Below, piece after piece: positions 9,109-18,416 of a stretch of 64,000 nucleotides of DNA. Position numbers and translations under genes: made by a program. The notes under the pieces are model-generated. The model saw only the letters and a list, made by a program, of their open reading frames with translations, did no database searches and had not been told where the DNA came from. Origin of the DNA: Euglena gracilis (Eukaryota > Euglenida > Euglenophyceae > Euglenales); NCBI GenBank assembly GCA_039621445.1, contig CP154954.1, positions 26,114,954 to 26,178,953 of the forward strand, in the 5' to 3' direction. The number at the start of each line of letters is the position of its first letter. Position 1 is the first letter of the stretch.

Positions 9109-9533
9109 CAGGGTTTGATATAAGGAGGGCGTATATGGTTTAGGTGGGGGGGTGTCCCCCCCCCCCCCCCCCCCCTCCTGGCCCGCAGGGGGGGTCCAGA
9201 CCTCCCCCCCCACCTGCCAGGGGGATCCGGACCGACCCTCGGGGGGTTTCCCGGCCCCCCCCCCAAAAAGGGTCAATTTTTTCCTCCGGCGCTTTGCGCC
9301 GAAATTTTTTTGCATTTTTGGCACATTTTTGCCCAAAAAGTGCCCAAAATGGCACTTTTGGTCGTTTTGGGGGGTCAAAAATTTTCGGCCCGGCGCTTCG
9401 CGCCGGGCCGAAATTCGGAAACCCAGACCGCGCACCTGTTTAGGTGGGGGGGTGTCCCCCCCACCCCCCCCCCCTCCTGGCTCGCAGGGGTGTCCAGACC
9501 TCCCCCCCCCTCCTGTCCTTATATCGAACCCTG
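9109..9533. mobile_element. hAT-like MITE with perfect 8-bp TSD
   Basis: Terminal inverted repeats CAGGGTTTGATATAAGGA (left) and TCCTTATATCGAACCCTG (right) match at 17 of 18 positions. The flanking 8 bp are identical, GTCACCCC at 9101-9108 and 9534-9541. The interior contains two poly-C/poly-G blocks and two CGGCGC hairpins (9287-9301 and around 9386-9410). A related copy sharing the interior and right end is at 53141-53468. Non-coding. Confidence 0.95.
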
Positions 9534-9540
9534 GTCACCC

Positions 9541-9780
9541 CCCCCCCGCGTCCCAGACACCCCCATTGGGATGTGCCACTCAAAAAAAAAGGACACGTGC
9601 CTCTCAAATGAGAGCAGAGCTGGCGTTTTTTTTGTTTTTTTAAAAAACGTGTTTTTTTTTAAAAAAAAACGTTTTTTTTTGAAAATGAAATTTGACATAG
9701 GCGCTACCGTCTCCGTGGGTTCCAAAGTGGGACGCGGGGGGGACGCGGGGGGGACGCGGGGAAGACACCCCCAATGGTGT
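9541..9780. repeat. CGCGTCCC stutter repeats and T-rich spacer
   Basis: CCCCGCGTCCCAGACACCCCC at the left and iterated GGGACGCGGGGG at 9727-9760, each beside an ACACCCCCATTGG-like block, flank a T/A-rich stretch. The same CGCGTCCC stutter is found in the 11163-11359 insertion. Confidence 0.6.
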
Positions 9781-9804
9781 GCAAAGTCCTAATTTTGAAA
9801 GGTA

Positions 9805-10862
9805 ACCAAGGATGGATATTGGATGTCGGCCCATATCGGGTTTATCCAAAATCTTGCAGACAAGGTAGGGGGAGGAAGGGGGGGTCCAGATCCCCGTTTT
9901 TCTGTCCCGTATAGAGGGGGGGACGGGGGGTCCCGAAAATGGCCAACTGTACTGCCTATCCCCGAGACAGTTGCCATTGAAAATCGCTTAATTTTACGGT
10001 TTACGAAAAATCGTGGGCTGTTACCCGTATACAGGGTGTAAAACGGGTCAAGGGCGCCTTGACCCGTCATACGGCCTGTACACGGGTTATGCCCACGGTT
10101 TTTAGAAAATATTTGTTGCAATTGCGGAAAACGAGGCAAAAAAAGGCAGCAAATAAGCACGTTGGATTTCTTGTGTTTTGAAGCGCCTACCCTGTATTTC
10201 ATTGATGTGCTTCACGCCATGGTTTAGGGCACTTTCGGGGCGTTTTTTTTTGCCCAAAATTTTCTAAAAATCCTATTCACAAATACAGCCTGTATTCGTG
10301 AATAGAAAATACCGCCCTGTATTTTGTGTTCACACCCACGAAATACAGGGCAGGCGCCGGGCCTCTATTCACAGTTACAAGGACAAAAAGGGTTTTCAAT
10401 GCCTCGATGTCTTTTTGCCCTCCTATTTTGGGTTTCATTTTCAACCTATCTGATCAAAAAGGCCGTATTTTTAATTTTTTTAGATTATTCTGTGAAATTT
10501 CGCCAGTTTCACCTTTTTTTCTTTCATTTTCCACGAACTGTCTCAAAGTGGTAGGAAATGGGGGGGGTTTGGACCCCCTTTTTTCTGTCCTGTACAGGGG
10601 GGGGGAATGGCCATCTATACTGCCTTGTCTCCCTTGAATTTATCAGGTCCCGAAAAAATATCATGAAATATCGGCTTTATTGGGGTAACGCACTTTGTTG
10701 TTGTTGTTGTTGTTTGGCGATTTTGGAATTCTCCAAATCACAAAAAATGAGGCGCAAAAAGATCATATTGGTTTTTATCGACTTTCATCGACAATGTCGG
10801 GGTGCCAATCTATCCAAATTTATCGAGACTACCCCAAAAACCAGTACCAATATCTATCCTTG
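9805..10862 (-). repeat. Dispersed repeat F, copy split by an insertion
   Basis: The two ends (9805-9856 and 10633-10862) together match, in reverse orientation, the uninterrupted segment at about 39128-39401. Landmarks are GGATATTGGATGTCGGCC, TGAATTTATC, AATATCGGCTTTATTGGGG and TTATCGACTTTCATCGA. The middle is an inserted element. A short GTT run lies at 10697-10714. Confidence 0.88.
9857..10632. mobile_element. 776-bp insertion in repeat F with CTTG flanks
   Basis: Absent from the sister copy at 39.3 kb, where CCTTGAATTT is continuous. The insertion is bordered by CTTG on both sides (9853-9856 and 10633-10636), a 4-bp duplication, and has short inverted ends (AGACAAGGTAG and CTGCCTTGTCT). 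Its two ends each carry a similar ~90-bp block (GGTCCAGATCCCC...CTGTCCCGTATAG and TTTGGACCCCC...CTGTCCTGTACAG), with hairpin-rich DNA between them (CCGTATACAGGGTG, ATACAGGGCAGGCGCC). No transposase. Confidence 0.8.
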
Positions 10863-10866
10863 AGGT

Positions 10867-11160
10867 AACACCGGGGGCGCTACACCCGTGACCCCCCCCC
10901 CCCCGTGACTCCCCCCGTGACCCCCCGTGACCCGAGAATCGAGCCTTCAATTTTCAGACAATGCATCAACCTTCATCACTTCAGCCTTTCTTTTCATTCA
11001 TTATTTCAGCCTGCTTTTTGATGTAGGTGGCGGCTTTGGTCGCATCAATTTTCTGGTTGAAACCATCCAAAATTTGCCTTGACATGGTCAAAAATGGAAA
11101 GAAATGCCAAGATTTGAGGTGAAACAATTTTCGACCCAAGCAATGGTGCCTTTTTGGCGT
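10867..11160 (+). repeat. Duplicated segment G, copy 1 (CGTGACCC head)
   Basis: CGTGACCCCC stutter units (10887-10931) are followed by GAGAATCGAGCCTTCAATTTTC, CAGCCTGCTTTTTGATGTAGG and CCAAGATTTGAGGTGAAAC. The same order recurs at 11485-11755, so the locus is a direct duplication about 600 bp apart. Confidence 0.88.
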
Positions 11161-11162
11161 AG

Positions 11163-11359
11163 GGGGTTGTTCCCCCCGCCTCCCCCCCGCGCCCCCCCCC
11201 CCCCGCCTCCCCCCCGCGTCCCGGATTTTGGCCGGGCACATTTTTTGGTCGGCCAAAGGAAATTTGCATAGAAATTTAGGTGACACAAAAGAAAACGTGC
11301 GGAGGTTGTTGGGCCAGAGTTCTCCCCCGCGTCCCCCCCGCGTCCCCCCCCCGCGTCCC
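11163..11359. mobile_element. 197-bp insertion in one copy of segment G
   Basis: Copy 1 breaks at TTTTTGGCGTAG and resumes at GTAGGAATTTGACCC, whereas copy 2 reads TTTTTTGGCGTATGAATTTGACCC without a break. The insert is bordered by GTAG on both sides (11159-11162 and 11360-11363). It starts GGGGGTTGTTCCCCCCGC and ends in CGCGTCCC stutters. It has no inverted ends and no coding capacity. Confidence 0.8.
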
Positions 11360-11755
11360 GTAGGAATTTGACCCAAATATGTCCCATTGATCCAAAGTGG
11401 CATATTTCCCCCGTGACCCCCCCCCGTGACCCCCGTGACCCGCACCACCCCCTTCACGTAGCAACATTTTTTGGGGGGCGCTGCCCCCGTGACCCCCCCC
11501 CGTGACCCCCCCGTGACCCCCCCGTGACCCGAGAATCGAGCCTTCAATTTTCAGACAATGCATCAACCGTCATCATTATTTCAGCCTGCTTTTTGATGTA
11601 GGTGGCGGCTTTGGTCGTTTTTCATCAATTTTCTGGTTGAAACCATCCAAAATTTGCCTTGACATGGTCAAAAATGGAAAGAAATGCCAAGATTTGAGGT
11701 GAAACAATTTTCGACCCAAGCAATGGCGCTTTTTTGGCGTATGAATTTGACCCAA
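11360..11755 (+). repeat. Segment G, remainder and copy 2
   Basis: TCCAAAGTGGCATATTTCCC, CGTGACCC stutters and GTGACCCGCACCACCCCC precede copy 2 of the GAGAATCGAGCC to TTTTGGCGTA block (11526-11741). The TCCAAAGTGGCATA...GCACCACCCCC piece occurs again at 12345-12412. Confidence 0.82.
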
Positions 11756-12344
11756 AATATGTCCCATTGGCAAAATGGGTGATTGCATAAGTTGGAAAGA
11801 ATGTCATGGCAAAAAGGGGGGGAGGGGAAACATGAAATTTTTGTGGAAGAAACCCCCCCCAAAACAGAAAAGAATGGTCCTCACCCCACCTTCCATTTGG
11901 ACAACCGAAACCCTTTTTGGCACCCAACGCCCAACGCACTTTCACACCCAAAAATGGCCCAAGTGCCTAACGTTGGTGCATTTCCACACCCAGAACAGAC
12001 TTTTTTTTGCCATTTTTTCAAAAATGGCCATTTTGGGCCATTTTTTTCTTCAAAAATGGCTTTGGGCCATTTTTTTAAGCCCAAAATGCTCCCTAAAAAT
12101 GCGACAGTCAAGAAAATCCTAACAAAATTCCCTTTCAAAAAATGGAAAAAATTGACAATATCGGACATAACAATCATCAAAAAAAAAGACCACTTTCAGA
12201 TCAAAAAGCATTTTTTTGTTCAAAAAATGGTCCAAGAATGGCCAAAAATGACCACTTTTTCGGACCAAAAATCACCGGTTTTAGGATGTGTGCCGCCCTT
12301 CTCGTGATAGGATGCAACGTCATGGATGCTGCCTCCCGACTACC
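11756..12344. other. No gene recognised; GGCCATTTT-rich sequence
   Basis: Dense in short GGCCATTTTTGG and TTTTGGGCC motifs that recur across the whole window. Frames of up to 174 codons are Lys/Phe-rich products of these motifs and are not supported as genes. Confidence 0.5.
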
Positions 12345-12412
12345 TCCAAAGTGGCATACTTCCCCCGTGACCCCCCCCCCCGTGACCCCCACGTGACCCG
12401 CACCACCCCCAC
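12345..12412 (+). repeat. CGTGACCC stutter element
   Basis: CCAAAGTGGCATACTTCCCC, then CGTGACCCCCC units, then GTGACCCGCACCACCCCC. It matches 11390-11455. Another member is at 14785-14853 (GGTGTTTCCCC, GTGACCCC units). Confidence 0.75.
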
Positions 12413-13317
12413 CCTAATTTTGAATGTCCAATGCCCATTTTGGGCGATTTTGGTTTGTTTTGAATTGTTTACACAAAAAATCAACCACTTTCAACCATTA
12501 GGGTTCGTCTGGGCCATTTTTTGCCGCTTTACAATACAGCACACAGGACAGTAGTTGTGCCATTGTTAGGTCGTTTAAAGCAGCATGATTTTTCAGGTGA
12601 AAATCCCTCAAGATGACCATGAAATTGACCCGAACTAGACCAAATTGGTTGGAATTGGCCAAAATGTCCAAAAAAATGCAAAAAGTCCCAATTGCAACCC
12701 AAAACGTAACCTCCAACAACAATAAACATGACCTTGAAGGGAGGTTATTGAGATTCACCACCACAAGGATGTGGACCTCATTTTCCTGTGAGTCACACGG
12801 CTGGCCGACGGTTGGCCGACGGCGTGCTCCACCAAAACTCATGGGCAATCTCAAATGACAAAGAGCTGAGAGGTGATGGAATCTTGGCGGACGTCAAATG
12901 AATTTGCATTTTGGGAACCTTGCAAAATCTTTTGTGTGCAATACTGAACTTGGGCATTTTACACGGGCAGAGGCATTGAGAAACCGGTAGTTGTTCCTGA
13001 AGTATTGTTTTGAACTTTGTGGAAAAGTGTTTAATGACGAATGAATTAGAGTGAGTAATATGTCCCAAGTTTTGATGTGATTTTGAATGCTTTTGGTAAA
13101 GAAGAAATAAGGGGTTTTGCAAACATATTGCATTCCTCGTGTCGAGGACAGTGTATTTTCCGAAGGGTCTCAGGGCAGTCTTTGGTCGACATCTGCTACA
13201 GTGCCTCAATTTGGCCATTTTTTTTGAAACCGTGTTAAGTCCACGATGTACACCGGCCGTGAAAACTGTGTTCAATCCAACTGTACAGCGGTGGTGTAGA
13301 TGTGTTTGTAACACGCT
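12413..13317. other. No gene recognised
   Basis: AT-leaning unique sequence. Two stretches (around 12610-12850 + and 12830-12960 -) have somewhat protein-like frames, but neither has a recognisable domain and both strands are open, so no gene is called. Confidence 0.45.
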
Positions 13318-13560
13318 TTCCGTGCAATGTACACGTGTTACCAAAAAGAGTAAACATGCTTTCTGCACAATGTACACGTGTTACCAAAAGAGTAAACACA
13401 TTTTCCTGCAATGTACACGTGTTACCAAAAAGAGTAAACACGCTTTCCATACAATGTACACGTGTTACCGAAAGAGTAAACATGCTTTCCTGCAATGTAC
13501 ACGTGTTACCAAAAAGAGTAAACACGCTTTCCGTACAATGTACACGTGTTGCGAACACGG
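13318..13560 (+). repeat. Minisatellite, 84-bp dimer of 41+43-bp units
   Basis: The landmark ATGTACACGTGTT starts at 13327, 13370, 13411, 13454, 13495 and 13538, so the spacing alternates 43/41/43/41/43. The unit is ATGTACACGTGTTACC followed by AAAAAGAGTAAACACGC. Because the dimer is 84 bp (28 codons) all frames stay open and give repeated peptides such as CNVHVLPKRVNTLS. Diverged extra units occur at 13715-13790. ACACGTGT is itself palindromic. Confidence 0.92.
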
Positions 13561-14150
13561 TACATTTGCGTTGTACCGTGTTATGAATGAAAAATATTTT
13601 ACAGGGTGACAGCATAACCAGAATGATTTCACCTTTTGGAGGGCTTCCACAAACTGCTTAACAGTGGGAGGGGCAGGCATGTGGGCCTCAGCGAGGTTAG
13701 CCAGGCTCAAAAAAAAAAGAGTAAACACGCTTTCCTGCAATGTACACATGTTACCAAAAAGAGTAAACACGTGCAATGAACACGTGTTACGAACACGTTC
13801 CATTTTCATTGTAGTGTTTGTAACCCGGTACAATTGCAATGTACCAAGGTACCCCGTTTTTGTACACGTGTTCACTATAATCGACATTTTTTTGCGCGAA
13901 CCACGGACTTGAACACGGTTTTCACTACCGGTGTACATTGTGGACTCTTAACACAGTTTCAACACTGTTTCATGTTCTGATCCCGCTTTTTTTTACCAGG
14001 AAAACTGGGGGCGCCTTCGGCGCCCCCGGTCACAACGTCATTGGAAGGAATCCACATGTAACGGAAAGATATTAGGTACTGCCCCAAAAAGTATCAGCTG
14101 CCAAAATAACAAAAGGGGTAAACTTGCAATTTCTTTTAATAAGAAGAATT
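13561..14150. other. Minisatellite remnants and unique sequence
   Basis: Scattered ACACGTGTTAC/GAACACGGT fragments up to about 13965, then a GGGGGCGCC-TTC-GGCGCCCCC hairpin at 14007-14027, then unique sequence. No gene recognised. Confidence 0.5.
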
Positions 14151-14214
14151 AAAAAGAAATATCAAGAATGAATCTGGCAACAGTTTTTGCTTCACAGCAA
14201 AATTCAGCATTCAA

Positions 14215-14600
14215 ACCTCAAGAAGGACGGAATAAACGTGGTCTCAAAGGAATGAAAACTTGGAATACCCTACAAACACAGCCTTTGAAAGGCACAGTAT
14301 CAAATCCCAATGGTGTACGTAATTTTTTGTTTCCAAAAACAAGTGATTTGCGGTGCAAGTCGCCCAACGTACAGATTGCACACATTCCTCGGTTGCACAG
14401 CTGAAGACAACGTTCATCACGCTTCTGTTCCACGTTCTCCACTTTCGAGGTCACAAAGTTTTGGCATGTCCATTTGGGATTCCCTTTTTGGCCTCATTCA
14501 CGTCTTGAGTTATTGGGTTGGCAGCATACCTCTTCATTCATGACGGCAAGCTCTTTTTTCTGTTGCAGTGTCATCGTCAACCTGGATGCCTTAATTGTTG
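14215..14600 (-). pseudogene. Cys-rich coding fragment, family not recognised
   Basis: On the minus strand a protein-like reading can be followed from about 14600 down to 14218 through two frames. The upper part reads TMTLQQKKELAVMNEE. The lower part is a 78-codon frame (14218-14454) with a Cys cluster (C at RCLQLCNRGMCAIC) followed by LGDLHRKSLVFGNKKLRTP. The Cys pattern suggests a small metal-binding segment such as those at transposase C-termini, but spacing does not match a family I can name. A frameshift near 14440-14455 and the lack of a start argue for a remnant. Confidence 0.3.
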
Positions 14601-14647
14601 GAGAATTCTGACGGTCTAAAGGGCCAGCTTAAAGCCCCTTTGAAATC

Positions 14648-14681
14648 TTAATTCTTGCCCACGTGCGTGGGCAAGAATTAA
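14648..14681. repeat. 16-bp perfect palindrome followed by T-run
   Basis: TTAATTCTTGCCCACG and its exact mirror are separated by 2 bp and followed directly by a run of T. It looks like a bacterial terminator hairpin, but in this context it is better read as a short palindromic element. Confidence 0.7.
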
Positions 14682-14784
14682 TTTTTTTTTGCCATTTGTT
14701 TGTTCCATTGAAATTTTAGGCCGTGAGACCTGAGCCTATGCCGACATTTGCATGCAAATTTACTCTGAGGAAGTGACCTTTCAA

Positions 14785-14853
14785 GGGGGGTGTTTCCCCC
14801 CCCGTAACCCCCCCCGTGACCCCCCCCCCCGTGACCCCCCCCTGTGACCCGAA
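14785..14853 (+). repeat. CGTGACCC stutter element
   Basis: GGGGGGTGTTTCCCCCCCCG followed by GTAACCCCC and GTGACCCCC units, ending GTGACCCG. Same design as 10867-10931, 11485-11530 and 12345-12412. Confidence 0.72.
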
Positions 14854-14894
14854 CAAAGACCCTTATCGGCCAAAAATTTTCGACAATTTTTTGG

Positions 14895-15480
14895 CCAGTG
14901 ATTCCTAATTTTACAAAATATTTATGTAGATTCCTAATTTTGAGACATAAATTTTGCAAATTTGGGGATGGTGATTCCTGATTTGCTTTTAAAATCCTAA
15001 TTTTAGCTATGGGGATTCCTAGCTTTTTTTGATTTTCTCGATGCCACACACATAGTTGGCAACCTGTTTTTTTTGGACTTTTGTTTTTTTTGTAATTCTA
15101 ACAATGTTTTTTTTAGAAAAAACAAAAAAAACGCCCACAAGGTTTTGGGGGAGAATTTTTTGGGTGATAATAAAAAACATCCTTCTTTTCCATCTGGTTC
15201 CCATCACAGCACATTTTATCAAAAGGTCAATGAAATGTTTCATCAAAACGTCAATGAAATTTCCCTTTTGTTTTTTTATGTTTTTTTTTGGCGTTCTGAA
15301 TTTCGCTTTTTTCGATGTTTTTGACCTTTTGGGGGCATTTTTGGGGGTCAAAAAAAACTCATTAGGAATCAAAACGGGGTTCGGGCATTTCCAAATGAAA
15401 ATTTCCCATGAAATTTCCTTTGTGTTTTTTTTGTTTTTTTTTGGTGTTTTTTTCAAATAAAACACGTTGTTTTTTATTAT
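14895..15480. repeat. GATTCCTAATTTT minisatellite and T-rich tract
   Basis: 14895-15035 contains five diverged GATTCCTAATTTT copies. 15060-15480 is dominated by T8-9 and A-runs (TTTTTTTTGG, GTTTTTTTTG) with a shadow Phe-rich frame. No gene recognised. Confidence 0.6.
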
Positions 15481-15591
15481 TTTAAAAAACAGAAAAAAAA
15501 CCAAGTATGGCCACACATAAGCCGATCCACACGGCGCTGCAACCCAGTAATTTATGCCTGCCTGAGTCATAACATAATAACTTGTAGTGAG

Positions 15592-15770
15592 TACCCCCCC
15601 CCCTTATTGTCCCACCAACCTGCCCCCGGGAGGCCCGATCGGGCATTAAGGGGGGGGGACAATAAGACCGTACCAAAGGAATTTCATTGGCCGTGCCAAC
15701 CCCCCCCCCCCCCGCCCCGTCGGCCGAGGCCCAGGGACAATAAAGGGGGAAGGAAAAAAAGGGGGGGGGT
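15592..15770. mobile_element. C-tract inverted-repeat element (GTACCCCC ends)
   Basis: Opens AGTACCCCCCCCCC then TTATTGTCCC, and closes GGGACAATAA then GGGGGGGGGTACT, with a second GGGGACAATAAG inside. The plan (C-tract, short AT block, GC palindrome, mirror) parallels the TTAA MITE at 4852-5115, but the AT block differs. Confidence 0.65.
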
Positions 15771-15781
15771 ACTGGCCTTTC

Positions 15782-16670
15782 GGAGGTGTTCAGATCGCGG
15801 TTACATCGCGGTTACATCGCGGTTACATGGGGATCGTTTGAATCAATTCAATCACGTTCCGCATTTCCCGCACTACGTCACGTGCACAGTGGACAGTGTA
15901 CCAATCCACACAGAGACCCTTCATGATTACACATTCAACCCCAAATATGCCGGTCCTGTTTGGAAAGTGACACTTTTGACCTCCTTGCTTGGGGACATCA
16001 TTTTTCCGCCAATCGGACCCCATTTGGGCACAATGAGTGATTCGCAAATTTGGAGGGAGTGTTGCCCATGGAAGCATATGGAACAAAGAGAGGTTTGCCT
16101 TTCGGATTGCGTATTCCGGAAGGTCTCACATTGTTGCGCCACTTTGGAAACTGCACGGGAGGACTATGCCAGGAAGGACAAAATTGTACAACGAAATGCA
16201 TTCCTATTATCGAGGGCACGGGGAGCACGCATTGCATTGCATATCCTTTTGCAATCATGAGGCATGCTTGGAATGGCAAAGAAGCGGGTGGTCATGAAAG
16301 GCTCGCACATTGCGTAAGGGCGTTGTTCGGTTTTTTGAGTTTCCACCTCCACCGCCGCTTGCGTTATGAGCCGTTTGGACCCTGGTCACATTTCCCTCAG
16401 TCGAGTTCCTTATCAACAACTGCCCCCGTGCCCACACCCACTGTCCAGTATGCTTCCGCTCCTGAACACGAGGGGGCAGTTGTTGATGAGTGGGGCTCAG
16501 ACCATGAGGGCCCGCAGTTCCTCTCTCAGCGGTTGACCCGCAGTTTGACCTCTTTCTGTGCCGCACTCGGTGTGTCACCAGAGTGGGGTGCCCGATATGG
16601 GGGTCGCTTTGAGACTTTGTGCAACGCCTTGTTCAGATCGCGGTTACATCGCGGTTACATGAACACCTCC
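15782..16670 (+). mobile_element. DDE-transposon remnant with iterated ends
   Basis: The outer ends are GGAGGTGTTC (15782-15791) and its exact mirror GAACACCTCC (16661-16670), each flanked by TTC. Immediately inside both ends are direct repeats of ATCGCGGTTACAT, three at the left (15795-15828) and two at the right (16637-16660). The interval encloses the broken DDE transposase. A 3-bp duplication and terminal iterated sites fit Harbinger/IS5-like elements, although the usual TWA target is not seen. A 15-bp inverted repeat, TCAACAACTGCCCCC, lies inside at 16413 and 16472. Confidence 0.7.
15844..16560 (+). pseudogene. DDE (Tnp_4/Harbinger-like) transposase, frameshifted
   Basis: Remnant of a cut-and-paste transposase with an RNase H-like DDE core. 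In the first frame VDSVPIH carries the first catalytic Asp (15892-15894) and GTMSDSQIWRE the second (16039-16041), separated by a hydrophobic strand-rich stretch as in the DDE_Tnp_4 family. The second frame continues with AYSGRSHIVAP, then LYNEMHSYYRGHGEHAL, matching the fN...R..vEh block; its Glu (16223-16225) is the likely third catalytic residue. The third frame gives HAWNGKEAGGHERLAH and RRLRYEPFGPW, the usual C-terminal tail. At least two frameshifts and a missing N-terminus (no DNA-binding part) show it is dead. The family reading is from motif order; no search was run. Confidence 0.75.
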
Positions 16671-17546
16671 TTCTTTTTGACATATGAAAGCGAATCATCT
16701 GTCATTTTCACATACAGCGTTCCATTTTTTGTGTGTCGTTCTTCAGATTGGTGGAAGGTCCACCCTGATATCGGCTGAGTGCCTGTGTCAAATGTATTTT
16801 CAGCAAGGCACAGCCGTTTTCCTCAGCGCTGTCCCTTCAATTTGGCAATACCTGGCAAACCCCTTGCACTTCCTCGTCGTTGAGAATCCAGCAAAACACC
16901 AGTGAAGTATTCATTTCGGCTGCACACCGCTTCAGATACCTACCCATGGCAACTTCGAAAATTGTTTTGGTCATACTCCTGTTTTCTAGGGTAAGGTAGC
17001 ATGTGTGCTACACCCACTCCGGATTTTTGCTCAGGGCTGCCTCTGTCGATGGGTGGCCATTTTCCCTCAGTAAGAAAAAATCTGCCCCTCGGAACGCTTT
17101 TTATATGTCTGTCAAGCCATTCTAGCTGTATGCAAAAGAGGTTGATGTTCTCTGTTCATCCAGGGGGATGCAGGCAAAATTTCTCTCCCCCGATTTGCGC
17201 CTTGAGGGCCACGTTGCATCGAGGTCAGGGCACAGTGCTGGAGCACTGCCTACCCGAGCTGTGATTCGGCTTGGACTTGGCAGCGTGCTGAACTCGGTTT
17301 GAACAAATGAAAGTGGCGCGTGGGCAAGCTTTTGGAAAGGGCGTCAGCGAGCCTGCAGATTCAGTGAGTGGCGGTAGAATTGAAAAACCCACAATTGAAA
17401 AACCGCAAGGGAGGTGGATCGTGAACTTCTTGGGGTCTGGGCATTTAGGTTGGGGTGTTCTCGCCCTGACCAGAAGGGAGAAAATGCCATCAGACCTGGG
17501 CGCCTAAGAAAGTGGTATACTTCACCACATAGAGTACAACGGAGGT
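16671..17546. other. No gene recognised
   Basis: Moderately GC-balanced unique sequence. Short plus-strand frames (for example 17001-17264) are open but have no recognisable motif. I see no repeat structure here. Confidence 0.5.
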
Positions 17547-17655
17547 TAGGCACAGCGGGGGGGGGGGGTGAGGGTTGAGGGGGGGGGCGAGCGGCCACGC
17601 GGGGGGGAGGGGGGGGGAGGGGGGACCGAGGGCGGCCGCGCGGGCGGCGCGCATC
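17547..17655 (+). mobile_element. TAGGCAC GC-rich element, copy 2
   Basis: TAGGCACAGCGGGG, GGGGCGAGCGGCCACGCGGG and GGCGGCGCGC, matching the element at 8745-8856; the right end is eroded (GCGCATCC). Confidence 0.65.
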
Positions 17656-17848
17656 CAAAAATCGGTGATTTTCGGGTCCAAAAAGTGGTCATTTTTGGGT
17701 CATTTTTTGATAAAAAAAATGCTTTTTTGGCTGCGTGCAGAGCGCGCGTCCCCCCAATTTGCCATTTTATGTCCGAAAATGGTCATTTTTGGCCATTTTT
17801 GGGCCTCAAAAAAGTCGCAATTTTTCGCAAATTTTTTCTTGGGTATGC

Positions 17849-17970
17849 TAGGCACAGTGGGGGGAGGGGGGTGCAGGGGGGGGGCGAGCGGCCACGCGGG
17901 CGGCCGCGCGGGGCCGCCCGCGTGGGGGGGGGGAGGGGAGGGTTCCCGACCCCCCCGAGCGGCGCGCCTA
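17849..17970 (+). mobile_element. TAGGCAC GC-rich element, copy 3
   Basis: TAGGCACAGTGGGG to GGCGCGCCTA, ~122 bp, close to copy 1. The flanks GGTCCAAAAAGTGGTCATTT (17668-) are also shared with 8660-8745, so a larger segment has been duplicated. Confidence 0.7.
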
Positions 17971-18248
17971 GCCTCCAACGAATACTTTTAGTAGCCTGGA
18001 CGGCAGTGTCACTGAAAGCACTGGCATGCATTCTTGCTGCGTTTTGAAAAGTTCACGCGCATGAATGCACCATCCTGCCCATCCCAAAAAAAACATCGCC
18101 CAAGGATCCAAAAACAACAGCGCGCCGGGAGCAAATTTCAATGTACTCCCAAAAACACTTCAAAGGGGCATTTTTCTTAGGGCCTATTGCATCATTTTCA
18201 CCACTGCTGGGGAGGGAGCCCAAAAGGGCATCCTCGGCAGTGCCGAAC

Positions 18249-18415
18249 GTTAGACTGGGGGGGGGGTAGTGGGTAGTCGGCTGACTACTCAACTGGTCGG
18301 CCGACCAGGCCTAGTCGGTAGCTAGTCGGCGAGACGGGGTGGGGAGGGGGTAGTGGGTAGTTGCGGCCGACTACCCACTCTAATGTACTAACGGGTCAGT
18401 ATCGCCGACTTTTAA
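18249..18415 (-). mobile_element. Repeat D, copy 2
   Basis: GTTAGACTGGGG to CCGACTTTTAA, inverted relative to 5118-5219. The palindromic middle is longer (extra GGTCGGCCGACC and GTAGTGGGTAGT blocks). Confidence 0.82.
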
Positions 18416-18416
18416 T

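Noticed and set aside
13318-13560. CRISPR-like array
   Set aside because: The 41/43-bp units are repeated throughout, with no unique spacers, no cas genes and eukaryotic context; it is a minisatellite.
14648-14695. Rho-independent terminator
   Set aside because: Hairpin plus T-run is present, but there is no bacterial gene context and similar hairpins are dispersed elements here.
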